Source of the DNA: Modestobacter caceresii
GTDB lineage: Bacteria > Actinomycetota > Actinomycetes > Mycobacteriales > Geodermatophilaceae
Reading direction: 5' to 3'
DNA length: 64,000 nucleotides
Assembly (NCBI RefSeq): GCF_000761485.1
Contig: NZ_JPMX01000084.1
Coordinates: 1-64,000, forward strand
Shown: positions 26,313-33,564 of the stretch, in pieces
Numbering within the stretch: position 1 is the stretch's first letter
Layout: each line of letters opens with the position of its first letter
Notes under the pieces: model-generated
Databases searched by the model: none
What the model was told of the DNA's origin: nothing
The model's input: the letters and a program-made list of their open reading frames with translations, nothing else
Made by a program: the position numbers and the translations under genes

Positions 26313-27487
26313 CGCCGGCGCCCCCTGTTGGCCACCAGCATCTCGTCCAGGGCGATGGAGCAACCGCGGGCCTCGCTGCCCTGCGCCCGGCCCAGCAGCA
26401 CGAACTCGTTACTGGGCGTGCCGACGGCGAGGCCAGGTGCGAGGTAACCGACGTCCTCGGCCAGCACGGCGAGGCAGGAGCCACGGTTGGCCAGGTCGTA
26501 GTGGACCAGCAAGCCACGCTCACCGGCAGGTACCGGCTCGCCGGTGCCGGGGTCGACCACGCGCAGTCGGGCCCAGGGTGGCACCGCCTTGACCCCGGGG
26601 ACGGCGTCCTGTCCGAGCCAGGCCCGCCGCAGGCTGGTGTCGTAGTACTGGGTGCTGATCTCGGTCATCCCGTAGTAATTGACGCACCAGGCCTCGGGGA
26701 TACCGAGCCGGCTCCGGAATGCAGCACGCAGGGCCTCGGCGGAGACCTCCCGGGAACGGCCCTTGAACCCACCGGTGTCCAGCAGCCGGCTCCCAGCGGG
26801 GAGGGCGAAGGAGGTGTCGGTGGCCTCCAGGGCGTCGAGCAGGTGGACGTAAGCGAACGACGTGCCGAGCAGCCCGACCGTCACCCCGTCCCGCTCCGCC
26901 TCCGCCAGGGCTGCCGTGAGTCCGTCGACGTCCAGGCCTTCCTCCTCGACGAAGCAGCCGCTGCCCGGCGCGCCGAAGGAGTCGACCAGCCGCCCGAGGA
27001 AGTAGGCGAGGGACGAGTCCGGCTGCTGCGCGGGCGGCGGGTTGAGCACCAGCAGCCGGATCTGCTCCCGGTCGGGCAGGAACCAGTGCCGGAAGTTCAC
27101 CCGCAGCGAGGCGTCGTACAGCCGCAGGTGCGGATGGTGGTTACGCCCGCGCCGGCTCGGGTCCGTGCTCCCGCTGGTCATGAAGATGGCGGCCGCGCGT
27201 TCCGGTGGGTCGCAGGACAAGGTGAGCTCCTTGAAGGCGCTCAGCGGCACGGGCGGAATCTGCTCCCACCGCGCGATCCGCCCCGGCTCCGCGCCTCGCG
27301 CGCGGCAGAAGCGCCGGTAAGGGGTGTTGCGCTCGTACTGGTCGGCGAACAGGTCCAGCGCCAGGCGGTCGAACTCCGCCTCCCCTGCCTCGCCCGGACC
27401 CGCGTCGTCCCACCGCTGCACCGCCTGCTCGATCCAGGTCAGCAGCCGAGCGTCCAGATCGAGCGGCTCCGGCTCCGAGTTGCTCAT
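26309..27487 (-). CDS. LuxE-like acyl-protein synthetase (acid-activating enzyme)
   Basis: 392 residues from ATG 27487, which overlaps the symporter stop (ATGA). ANL-type adenylating enzyme of the LuxE family: the phosphate-binding loop MTSGSTDPSRRGR (103-115) and the adenylation motif YYGMTEIS (271-278) are clear. LuxE activates a carboxylate with ATP and passes the acyl group to its own cysteine and then to LuxC. Cys268 in AWCVNYYGMTE is a visible candidate but I cannot assign the acyl acceptor. It lies between the symporter and the reductase in a fully overlapping operon, so its acid substrate is probably what the symporter imports or a derivative. Confidence 0.87.
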   Translation of the reverse strand: MSNSEPEPLDLDARLLTWIEQAVQRWDDAGPGEAGEAEFDRLALDLFADQYERNTPYRRFCRARGAEPGRIARWEQIPPVPLSAFKELTLSCDPPERAAAIFMTSGSTDPSRRGRNHHPHLRLYDASLRVNFRHWFLPDREQIRLLVLNPPPAQQPDSSLAYFLGRLVDSFGAPGSGCFVEEEGLDVDGLTAALAEAERDGVTVGLLGTSFAYVHLLDALEATDTSFALPAGSRLLDTGGFKGRSREVSAEALRAAFRSRLGIPEAWCVNYYGMTEISTQYYDTSLRRAWLGQDAVPGVKAVPPWARLRVVDPGTGEPVPAGERGLLVHYDLANRGSCLAVLAEDVGYLAPGLAVGTPSNEFVLLGRAQGSEARGCSIALDEMLVANRGRRR

Positions 27488-28911
27488 CGCACTCCCTCGG
27501 CGTCCAGCGACACCACCCGGCCCGACAGGTCTCGCAGGTCGGCGCTGCCCCGGCCGAGGAGGGAGACCAGGACTGTCACCGCGGTGGACGCCGCCAGCGC
27601 CGCCGCGAAGGGCGGCAGCGACAGACCATCGGCGAACGTGGCCAGCGCCAGGGCGGCGCTCAACGACCCACCGGCGATGAGGCCGTAGGCGAGCGCGCCG
27701 ACCAGGCCCGCCACAGCGCCCGAGATCGCGGCGGCGGGGGTCGCGCGGCGCCACAGCCCCAGGAAGGCCGGGGCGATGGTCGCCGCGCACAGCAGGTCGG
27801 CGATGAGGAACAGCCGCAGCACCGAAAAGCCCTGGAAGGCCACCAACATCGGCAGCATGGTGAGCAGCACCACCAGCACGCGGGCTCCGCGGAGCCCCAT
27901 CCGCGGAGCCTCGGTGACCACGGCCGCGGCCAGCCCGTTCTGCAGGGTGTCGACGGTGGAGGTGACGAGGGCGAGAGTGAACAGCAGGACGACGACGAGC
28001 ACCCACTGCGACGAGCCGGCCAGCAGCGCGAAGAACGGCGCGGGCGGACTACCCAGGTCGACCGCCGACGCGGCGGCGAGCAGCCCCACCAGGCCCGCCG
28101 GTAGCACCACCAGGAACCGCATCACGGCGCCGATCACCGCACCGCGCGTCAGGGCCCGCTGGTCGCGCGCCGACCACACGCGCTGCCAGTAGCCGTTGTG
28201 GAACAGGCTCGTGGCCAGCACCGCCACCACCAGCGTCGCGGCGCCCTCCAGGCCGGCCAGGTCGATGTCCAGCAACTGACCGGCGTCCTGCGGGCCGGCG
28301 TCCGGCAGTGCCCGGATCACTACCACCCCCACCACGGCCAACAGCAGCAGGAGCAGCCAGCCCTGCCACCCATCGGTGCGGATGGAGGCGCGCAGCCCGC
28401 CGTAGGCGGTGTAGACGGTGGTGACCACGGCGACGGCGACGACGCCGACCCGCGGATCGAGATCGCTCAGTCGGCCCAGGACCGCGGCGGTGGCCGTCAG
28501 CTCGGCGGCCAGGGCCACCAGCATGTAGACGAGCGAGATCCCCAGCACGTACAGATGCATCCCGCGCCCGAAGCGCAGCCGCACGAATTCGACGAGGTTG
28601 TGCCCGGCCGGCACGAGAACCCGCAGCCGCCGGCCGACCAGGGCCAGTGCGGCCAGCGGCAGGGTGATCGCCACCGCGTAGCCGAGCACCCCCGCCAGGC
28701 CGACCTGGGCGCCCACCTCCGGGGGCGCGAACAGCACCCACGCGCCGACGCCCGACGCGAAGAACGACAGGCCCAGCGCTCCGCCGCCCTGCGTGCCCCG
28801 GGCGACGGCGAACTCCTCGAGGTTGCGGTCGCGGCCGACGGCGAGGCCGACCCCCGCGAACAGCACGAGCACGGCAGCCACGGTCATTACGGTCAGGGAG
28901 ATGCCCACCAC
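27484..28911 (-). CDS. Sodium:solute symporter family transporter under TPP control (ThiV-like candidate)
   Basis: 475 residues from GTG 28911, with about thirteen membrane helices. The SSS-family pattern includes GLSFFASGVGAWVLFAPPEV in helices 1-2 and a sodium-site-like LFTLALVTSTVDTLQNGLAA. GTG 28911 is preferred over ATG 28932 because the latter lies inside the riboswitch core and GGAGGGA (28918-28924) gives a 6-nt spacing. A thiamine-pathway transporter of this family (ThiV) has been predicted from riboswitch comparisons in other prokaryotes; whether this is an orthologue needs a tree. Thiamine, its pyrimidine, thiazole or an oxidised derivative are the candidate substrates. Confidence 0.85.
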   Translation of the reverse strand: MVGISLTVMTVAAVLVLFAGVGLAVGRDRNLEEFAVARGTQGGGALGLSFFASGVGAWVLFAPPEVGAQVGLAGVLGYAVAITLPLAALALVGRRLRVLVPAGHNLVEFVRLRFGRGMHLYVLGISLVYMLVALAAELTATAAVLGRLSDLDPRVGVVAVAVVTTVYTAYGGLRASIRTDGWQGWLLLLLLAVVGVVVIRALPDAGPQDAGQLLDIDLAGLEGAATLVVAVLATSLFHNGYWQRVWSARDQRALTRGAVIGAVMRFLVVLPAGLVGLLAAASAVDLGSPPAPFFALLAGSSQWVLVVVLLFTLALVTSTVDTLQNGLAAAVVTEAPRMGLRGARVLVVLLTMLPMLVAFQGFSVLRLFLIADLLCAATIAPAFLGLWRRATPAAAISGAVAGLVGALAYGLIAGGSLSAALALATFADGLSLPPFAAALAASTAVTVLVSLLGRGSADLRDLSGRVVSLDAEGVR

Positions 28912-28917
28912 GTCGAG

Positions 28918-29003
28918 TCCCTCCGCCGGCATTACCCGGTCAGGTTCATGCGGTCGGCAACGCCTTCTGCTGCCCTCTCAGCCCGGTGCGCCCGAGCTCC
29001 CGC
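28918..29003 (-). promoter_or_regulatory. Thiamine pyrophosphate (TPP, THI-box) riboswitch
   Basis: On the minus strand the leader has the conserved TPP-aptamer blocks in order: GGGCTGAGA (CUGAGA at 28976-28981, pyrimidine-binding arm), a variable stem, GAACCTGA (ACCTGA at 28940-28945), GGGTAATGCCGGCGG (28923-28937, pyrophosphate-binding arm) and AGGGA (28918-28922). The terminal GGAGGGA doubles as the ribosome-binding site of the symporter gene 6 nt downstream, so TPP binding should hide it and shut off translation. No terminator is needed for this mode. A possible -10 box (TACATT) lies about 15-20 nt upstream. Confidence 0.94.
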
Positions 29004-29475
29004 TCTCCACGGCGGAATGTACCGGTACGCCCGGGAGGCCGCCGCCCGGCCATGTCTCTCCGCCATCGCGAGCCCACCCGTGGGACAGTCGTCGACCGGG
29101 TTTCTCACGGTGCGGCGTTGGCTCCGGGAGCGCTCGGGCCAGAGATCTTGCCCATGCTCGCGGGAAGCCGGCCGTCCGTGTGAGGTGCGCGCCCACGCCG
29201 CTGAGTGCCCGGTCGAGTGCCGCTTCGAGGGGGCGGACCGAGCGCGTCGGCTGAGTCGTCTGAGTAGCCAGTAACAGCCCTCGCTGCAACGCGGCGAGCA
29301 GGCCCGAAGCCAGCATGCCCGATTCTGCGTCGAGCTCACCGCGTCGGTGCATCCGGCACAGACCGTCGGCCAGTCGTCGCTGCCAGATGGCGGATCCGTC
29401 GACGAGCTCGGCGGGCGCGCTCCGCTTCGTGTCGGCGGGCTCGGCGACCAGCCGGCCGGTGGGGCATCCACCGGC
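28978..29475 (-). pseudogene. TetR-family regulator remnant (ligand-binding half only)
   Basis: Native-looking sequence spans about 29175-29475: CPTGRLVAEPADTKRSAPAE, then CRMHRRGELDAESGMLASGL and SVRPLEAALDRALSGVGAHL. This parallels the intact TetR at 43026-43676 (CPLGRLAGEL, MQARGELAGG, SVEPLEAALDLALAGVAVHL). The DNA-binding domain is missing: sequence breaks at about 29476, next to a palindrome and an IS3 remnant. The frame stays open to 28978, but that part overlaps the riboswitch and is not TetR-like. Confidence 0.7.
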
Positions 29476-29477
29476 CG

Positions 29478-29521
29478 AACCGTCCCGGCGGATCCGGAGA
29501 CTCGGACCCGCCGGGACGGTT
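29478..29521. repeat. 14-bp perfect inverted repeat
   Basis: Arms AACCGTCCCGGCGG (29478-29491) and CCGCCGGGACGGTT (29508-29521) are separated by 16 bases. It lies exactly where the TetR remnant loses its N-terminal half. It could be a terminator stem or the scar of a small mobile element. Confidence 0.55.
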
Positions 29522-29630
29522 CATGCGTGCGTCACCCGCCAAAACCGTGACTGCATACCGACGCAACCTCGACGCCCTGGAGCGCCTCACGTTTCGTGCC
29601 GCCTCCTTGTGAGTCACGGAGGATGGCGTC

Positions 29631-30200
29631 ATGCCGAAGAAGATCGATCCGGCGCTGAGGGAGCGTGCGGTGCGGCTGGTGCGTGAGCACCGGGACGAGT
29701 ACTCCTCGACCACGGCCGCGGCGGTGGCCGTCGCCCGCCAGCTGGGAGTGGCCCGGGAGTCGGTGCGCCGCTGGGTCGCTGGGTCGCCCAGGCCGAGATC
29801 GACGACGGTGCCCGGCCGGGCACCACGTCGCAGGAATCGGCAGAGATCACGCGCCTGAAGGCGGAGAACCGCCGGCTGCGGGAGGACAACGAGATCCTCA
29901 AGGCGGCCACGGTTTTCTTCGCCGGGGAACTCGACCCCCGCAACCGCTGATCATGGCGTTCATCGCCGATCAGCAGGCTCAGGGCCGTGCGGTCGAGTCG
30001 ATCTGCCGAGTGCTGCGTGAGCAGGGCTGCCAGGTCGCCGCGCGGACCTATCGGGAGTGGAAGTCGCCGTCGCGGCCGATCGGGCCCGCACCGCCACCGA
30101 CGCCCAGGTCCTCGACGCGGTGCGCGATGCCGCCTGGACCACCGGCCCGGATGACGTGCGCCGGCTGGCGCCCGAAGGCCGCCAGCCTTCATGCTTCAGC
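29631..30200 (+). pseudogene. IS3-family element remnant (orfA frameshifted, orfB truncated)
   Basis: orfA starts at ATG 29631 (MPKKIDPALRERAVRLVREH) and is knocked out of frame by an exact 8-bp tandem duplication, GCTGGGTC at 29770-29777 and 29778-29785. The second frame then gives EITRLKAENRRLREDNEILK and TVFFAGELD to a stop at about 29950. orfB starts MAFIADQQAQGRAVESICRV, shifts frame near 30053, and ends at about 30190, before the catalytic domain. No right end is visible. Confidence 0.8.
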
Positions 30201-30218
30201 GCGTGCTTGCGCCCGAAC

Positions 30219-30230
30219 TACGCTAGCGTA
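30219..30230. promoter_or_regulatory. 12-bp palindrome at the toxin-antitoxin promoter
   Basis: TACGCTAGCGTA (30219-30230) is a perfect palindrome 11 bases before the antitoxin ATG (30242). It overlaps the likely promoter (a -10-like TACATT follows at 30229). It is a plausible operator for the ribbon-helix-helix antitoxin. The very short leader suggests leaderless or near-leaderless translation. Confidence 0.5.
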
Positions 30231-30241
30231 CATTGTAGTGC

Positions 30242-30682
30242 ATGCCGAGTCCGACATCCATCAGGTTCGACGAGCCGGTGATCGACCGGCTGTCGTCATA
30301 CGTCGCCCGCCACCCCGGCCTGACCCGCTCTGCGGTCGCCGCGCGCTACGTCGATGAAGGACTTCGCATGGAGGAGCACCCGGGCATCCTCTTCCGTGAC
30401 GGGCCGACCGGCCGGCGCGCGACCGTCGTCGGCGGGCCGGACGTCTGGGAGATTGTCCGCACGCTGAAGGCCGCGCGCGCCTCCGAGCCCGACCTCTCCG
30501 AGGACGAGCTCCTGACCATGCTCGACGACAACACCGGTGCCCCCCGCCGCATGGTGCGCGCCGCGCTTGAGTACTGGGGCGCCTATCCGCAGGAGGTAGA
30601 TGCGCTCATCGCACACGCCGAACGAGCGGAAGCGGAGGGTGCGGCCGCAGCCGACCGGGCTGCGTCACTCCTCCACCCGTGA
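30242..30682 (+). CDS. Antitoxin, ribbon-helix-helix plus DUF433-like domain
   Basis: 146 residues. The N-terminus (SIRFDEPVIDRLSSYVARHP then LTRSAVAARYVDEGLRMEE) fits a CopG/RHH-type DNA-binding fold. The middle (HPGILFRDGPTGRRATVVGG then PDVWEIVRTLKA) resembles DUF433, which pairs with DUF5615 toxins. The C-terminus is an acidic/alanine-rich helix. It overlaps the following PIN-like gene by 4 bases (GTGA), the classic antitoxin-first order. It should bind the toxin and repress the operon through the upstream palindrome. Confidence 0.82.
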   Translation: MPSPTSIRFDEPVIDRLSSYVARHPGLTRSAVAARYVDEGLRMEEHPGILFRDGPTGRRATVVGGPDVWEIVRTLKAARASEPDLSEDELLTMLDDNTGAPRRMVRAALEYWGAYPQEVDALIAHAERAEAEGAAAADRAASLLHP

Positions 30683-31056
30683 GACTGCTTCTGGACGAGA
30701 TGATCGGTCCCCGCGTCGCACAGGAACTCCGCAACCGCGGACTCGACGTGGTCGCCGTGGCCGAGCGGACCGACCTACGGGCCCTGCCCGACGACGCCGT
30801 TCTCGGCTTCGCTCGCGACGAGGGTCGCGCCGTCGTCACCCGCAACATCGGCGACTTCGCACGACTGCATCTTCAGTCCCTGGCCGAGGGACGCCCACAT
30901 GCCGGAATCGTCATGGTCACCATGCAGGCCTTTCCGCAGAACCGCGGCTTCGTCGGCGCACTCGTCACCGCTCTGGCCGCAGCCGAGGAAGAGTCATTGC
31001 TGCCTCATCCCGGCGAGGTCATCTACCTGAAACCGGTGGGCGATCAGCCCGCGTAG
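30679..31056 (+). CDS. DUF5615 PIN-like toxin
   Basis: 125 residues starting at GTG 30679 (VRLLLDEMIGPRVAQELRNR). DUF5615/Mut7-C-like PIN fold: N-terminal LLLDEM with acidic residues, ALPDDAVLGFARDEGRAVVT, and RNIGDFARL where family members carry the TxDxDF metal-site motif. PIN-domain toxins are Mg-dependent ribonucleases. The position right after an RHH/DUF433-type antitoxin supports a type II module. It ends 130 bp before repeat copy C and may stabilise the acquired segment. Confidence 0.82.
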   Translation: MRLLLDEMIGPRVAQELRNRGLDVVAVAERTDLRALPDDAVLGFARDEGRAVVTRNIGDFARLHLQSLAEGRPHAGIVMVTMQAFPQNRGFVGALVTALAAAEEESLLPHPGEVIYLKPVGDQPA

Positions 31057-31185
31057 AGGCCCCCTCGAGACCGGCCGCGGAGACCGCGCAAGGTCACCGA
31101 GTCCACATCGATGAGGCCGTCCCGCTCGAAGCTCATGACGATCCGCAGGATGATTCGCTCCCGTCGAACCAGTGCAGCTGGCGCC

Positions 31186-31341
31186 GAGGCACGCGGAAGG
31201 CACGGCATGCGCCCGATTTGGCGCTGACCAGCCAAGATGATGCCTGGAGGCCCAAGCCTTCCAAGCTGACTGTGCGGGTTCGATTCCCGTCACCCGCTCC
31301 GCTGCGATGTCGCGGGCACCGTCCACTGGTGTCCCGCGACA
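31186..31341 (+). repeat. tRNA-Gly(TCC) 3'-fragment unit, copy C (putative att site)
   Basis: GAGGCACGCGGAAGGCACGG starts at 31186 and CCTTCCAAGCTGAC 71 bases later at 31257; tRNA identity runs to 31300 (CACCCGCTCC, then G instead of the CCA adenine). The hairpin TGTCGCGGG / CCCGCGACA (31308-31316 with 31333-31341) is followed by CCGTTTTCG, close to a classical terminator. Confidence 0.85.
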
Positions 31342-31424
31342 CCGTTTTCGTTCGTGCGGTCGGCGGGCCGCCCGAACTGTGATCTTTCCGGCGATTGAGA
31401 GCCTCCATCAGACACGGCGCATGA

Positions 31425-31464
31425 CAGTCCCCCTAAACCTGTGGCAGTCCCCCTAAACCTGTGG
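31425..31464. repeat. Two perfect tandem copies of a 20-bp unit
   Basis: CAGTCCCCCTAAACCTGTGG occurs at 31425-31444 and 31445-31464. Short direct repeats of this style occur at the ends of IS21-type elements, so this may be the scar of one; no transposase is nearby. Otherwise 31342-31545 shows nothing recognisable. Confidence 0.65.
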
Positions 31465-31545
31465 CCCCCGACCGGCGCGAGCTCCAGCACAAGCGGCGCG
31501 CCGCGCGGTACGTTCGGAGGTGGGTACCACGCAGACGGCCACCCT

Positions 31546-32079
31546 TCACGGTGCGACGGCAGCGTTGAGCCTGGCGAGCTCCTGTCGGTGGAGCTCTATG
31601 ACGGTACGGAACCATTCCTCAAAGCCGGGGTAGTCCTCCACAACTCCGCCGTCAAGCCACGCCACCGCACCTGCTCCCGGCACCCCCGGGGGGCGAACAA
31701 CAACGAGGTCGCGATCGTCGGCCGCAACGGCTATCGGCTGCACCCCGAGGATGGTCCAGCCAGCCAGCGGCTCACTCAAGTAAATCCTCAGGTACTCGTT
31801 AGCCACTCGCCCAAGATCGCTGCCTAGCAAGTCCTCCGTCCCCAAAAGATGTAACCCTAGGTTGATCTCTGGCCAGCCGTCTGCTTGCAGAAGGAACTCG
31901 CGATAGGCGGGGTCTAGTGCGGTCCCAAGATGGTTCTCGACCAGTGCGAGCCGCTCGACGGTCGCCCCTGGGCGCGGTAGCCGGCAGGTCAGGGGGTTGT
32001 CGGGATCGAGTTCGTTGATGCGTTGCTTAACCAGCACGAGGTACCCGATGAGCTCGGACCAGTTGGTAGCGGAAGTCAC
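31546..32079 (-). CDS. SMI1/KNR4-family immunity protein
   Basis: 177 residues. SMI1/KNR4 (SUKH) fold: PGATVERLALVENHLGTALD, PAYREFLLQADGWPEINLGL (the conserved YxxFLxxxDGW motif) and GTEDLLGSDLG, with WLDGGVVEDYPGFEEWFRTV near the end. SUKH proteins are the commonest immunity proteins of bacterial polymorphic toxins. The gene directly follows the toxin gene with a 4-bp overlap (ATGA at 32076-32079), so it should neutralise that toxin's C-terminal domain. Confidence 0.88.
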   Translation of the reverse strand: MTSATNWSELIGYLVLVKQRINELDPDNPLTCRLPRPGATVERLALVENHLGTALDPAYREFLLQADGWPEINLGLHLLGTEDLLGSDLGRVANEYLRIYLSEPLAGWTILGVQPIAVAADDRDLVVVRPPGVPGAGAVAWLDGGVVEDYPGFEEWFRTVIELHRQELARLNAAVAP

Positions 32080-33206
32080 CCGCCCTCCTCCCCTATGCGG
32101 AACTCGGTGGGTCGGTAGCCCTGAGGGTACCGATTAGACTGGCCGCCGATGCTCGAGTTGACTCGACCGGGAAGCGGCTGCCAACCGCCCGGCGGTTCAG
32201 CCTTGCCTGTCCAGGTCGTGTCAGGCACGTGACCAACGTGTTCATCGTCCGCGTAAGGCCTGCCTTCTCTGGCCGCCTGGGTACGTTCCCGCCGGGCCGC
32301 CGCGGAGGCAGCCTGTCTCAACTGCCTGTCCACGGGCACGCGTCCCCCGGGGTTCAAGTCGCCCCGCTCCAGCGCCTCCTGGCAGCGACGGACATGCTCT
32401 CGAGTGGCTGCAACTTCGGCTGCCGTAGAATTAGGCGGCGGATGGAAGGTCACCGGGCCCCGAAGCGGATCACTGCCCCCCGAAGGAAGAGGGCCAACGG
32501 GCTCCTGTGGCGGTCCTCCAGCACCGCGGGCACCCGAACTAGGGCCAGGGCCGCTTGGCACCCCAGCAGTCCCCTTGACGGCCACCGCGCCATCCGTCAC
32601 CGCATCCACAGTCCTAGCGGCGTCGACGGCAGCATCGGCTGCTCTGACACCCTTGGCGCCCAGCTTGCCAAGCGTGGCCGCCTCCCCCAAGCCCGGAATC
32701 ATCCCGGCCGCGGAGAGAGCCGCATTAGCCTTGTCCCCCTCGGTGACGTACCAGACGGCATTCACGGCGTCGGCGGGTGCTCCGACGACGGGCACAAGGC
32801 CGACCACGTCGAGTGCTGTATGCCCAAAGCTGCTCCAAAAGCCGCCCTGTTTCTCGGGACCCGGTGGCGCGGGCGCGGGTGGTGGCTCAGGTGGTTGCGG
32901 CGCCGGGGCGGGAACCAGCACCGCTAGAGCGCCGGCTCCCGCCTCGCTGGCCGCGACTTGCTCGTCGGCCTGCCGGAATAGCGCCTGGGCGCCGTCGCGC
33001 AGCCGGCTGCCGGCGGCGGCGAGCAGAGGTCCGTGGTGTCCCTCCCAGTCGGCGCGGGCCGTGTCCGCGTCAGAGCCCACCCACTCGACGGAGTTGAGGC
33101 GGACGGACAGGGTGCTGCTGAGCGTCTCGAGTTGTCCGGCGGCGTCGTCCAGCTGACGTGCCAGCGCCCGCACCGCCTCGACGTCCATCCCGCTGAGGGC
33201 CATCAC
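32076..33206 (-). CDS. Polymorphic toxin with WXG100-like N-terminus and unknown C-terminal toxin domain
   Basis: 376 residues in four parts. Residues 1-100 form a WXG100-like helical hairpin (Trp42-Val-Gly44 in NSVEWVGSD); 107-124 is a proline-rich linker; about 130-185 is a pre-toxin segment (GLVPVVGAPADAVNAVWYVT, AAGMIPGLGEAATLGKLG). The basic C-terminal domain (about 250-376) holds ADDEHVGHVPDTTWTGKAEP and NSSIGGQSNRYPQGYRPTEF. This layout marks type VII-exported antibacterial toxins. The C-terminal activity is not recognised; conserved His, Asp, Arg and Trp would suit a nuclease. It is followed by its SMI1-type immunity gene and preceded by a WXG100 gene. Confidence 0.85.
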   Translation of the reverse strand: MMALSGMDVEAVRALARQLDDAAGQLETLSSTLSVRLNSVEWVGSDADTARADWEGHHGPLLAAAGSRLRDGAQALFRQADEQVAASEAGAGALAVLVPAPAPQPPEPPPAPAPPGPEKQGGFWSSFGHTALDVVGLVPVVGAPADAVNAVWYVTEGDKANAALSAAGMIPGLGEAATLGKLGAKGVRAADAAVDAARTVDAVTDGAVAVKGTAGVPSGPGPSSGARGAGGPPQEPVGPLPSGGSDPLRGPVTFHPPPNSTAAEVAATREHVRRCQEALERGDLNPGGRVPVDRQLRQAASAAARRERTQAAREGRPYADDEHVGHVPDTTWTGKAEPPGGWQPLPGRVNSSIGGQSNRYPQGYRPTEFRIGEEGG

Positions 33207-33230
33207 TCCCGCCCCTCATATTGCGACGGC

Positions 33231-33494
33231 CTACGCGGAGGCCTGCTCTTGCTGATCGGCATTGCTGCGGGCCGCGTTGGCCGTGTCGCGGAGGCTGTTG
33301 GCGACGGTCGTCAGCTGGGGCATGAACGTGCCGTGCCAGTCGCCCACGAAACGCTCCCGGTCGGGGCCGATCCACTCGGTGCTCTCGAGGGCGCCGTTGA
33401 GCGTCCCTATCAGTTGCTCGATCTGCGCGGCGTTGTTGTCCATCTGCGCTGCCAGTTGGCGCACGCCGTCGATGTCCATTCCAGTGATGGGCAT
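33231..33494 (-). CDS. WXG100-family (EsxA-like) protein
   Basis: 87 residues from ATG 33494. Two helices around a Trp41-Ile-Gly43 turn (ESTEWIGPD), with the N-terminal GMDIDGVRQLAAQMDNNAAQ and a polar C-terminus, the standard WXG100 form. Such proteins are exported by type VII systems, alone or paired with partners; its likely partner is the WXG-like N-terminus of the toxin 24 bp downstream. The gene lies 70 bp after the essC-like gene on the same strand. Confidence 0.92.
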   Translation of the reverse strand: MPITGMDIDGVRQLAAQMDNNAAQIEQLIGTLNGALESTEWIGPDRERFVGDWHGTFMPQLTTVANSLRDTANAARSNADQQEQASA

Positions 33495-33564
33495 TGTTGT
33501 CGTCCTTCCTCGTAATTCCTGGGCTAGCCAGAGCGGTGACGGCCGAGAGGCGATTTCGGTGACC

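Noticed and set aside
24804-27487. A bioluminescence (lux) operon
   Set aside because: LuxC- and LuxE-like genes are present, but no luciferase luxAB or thioesterase luxD lies nearby, and the operon is headed by a TPP riboswitch.
28906-28932. ATG 28932 as start of the symporter
   Set aside because: It falls inside the conserved riboswitch block and has no separate ribosome-binding site. GTG 28911 has GGAGGGA at proper spacing.
31060-31185. Coding remnant on the minus strand between the DUF5615 gene and repeat copy C
   Set aside because: A stretch like RIVMSFERDGLIDVDSVTL reads protein-like, but it is too short to place and overlaps no conserved motif.
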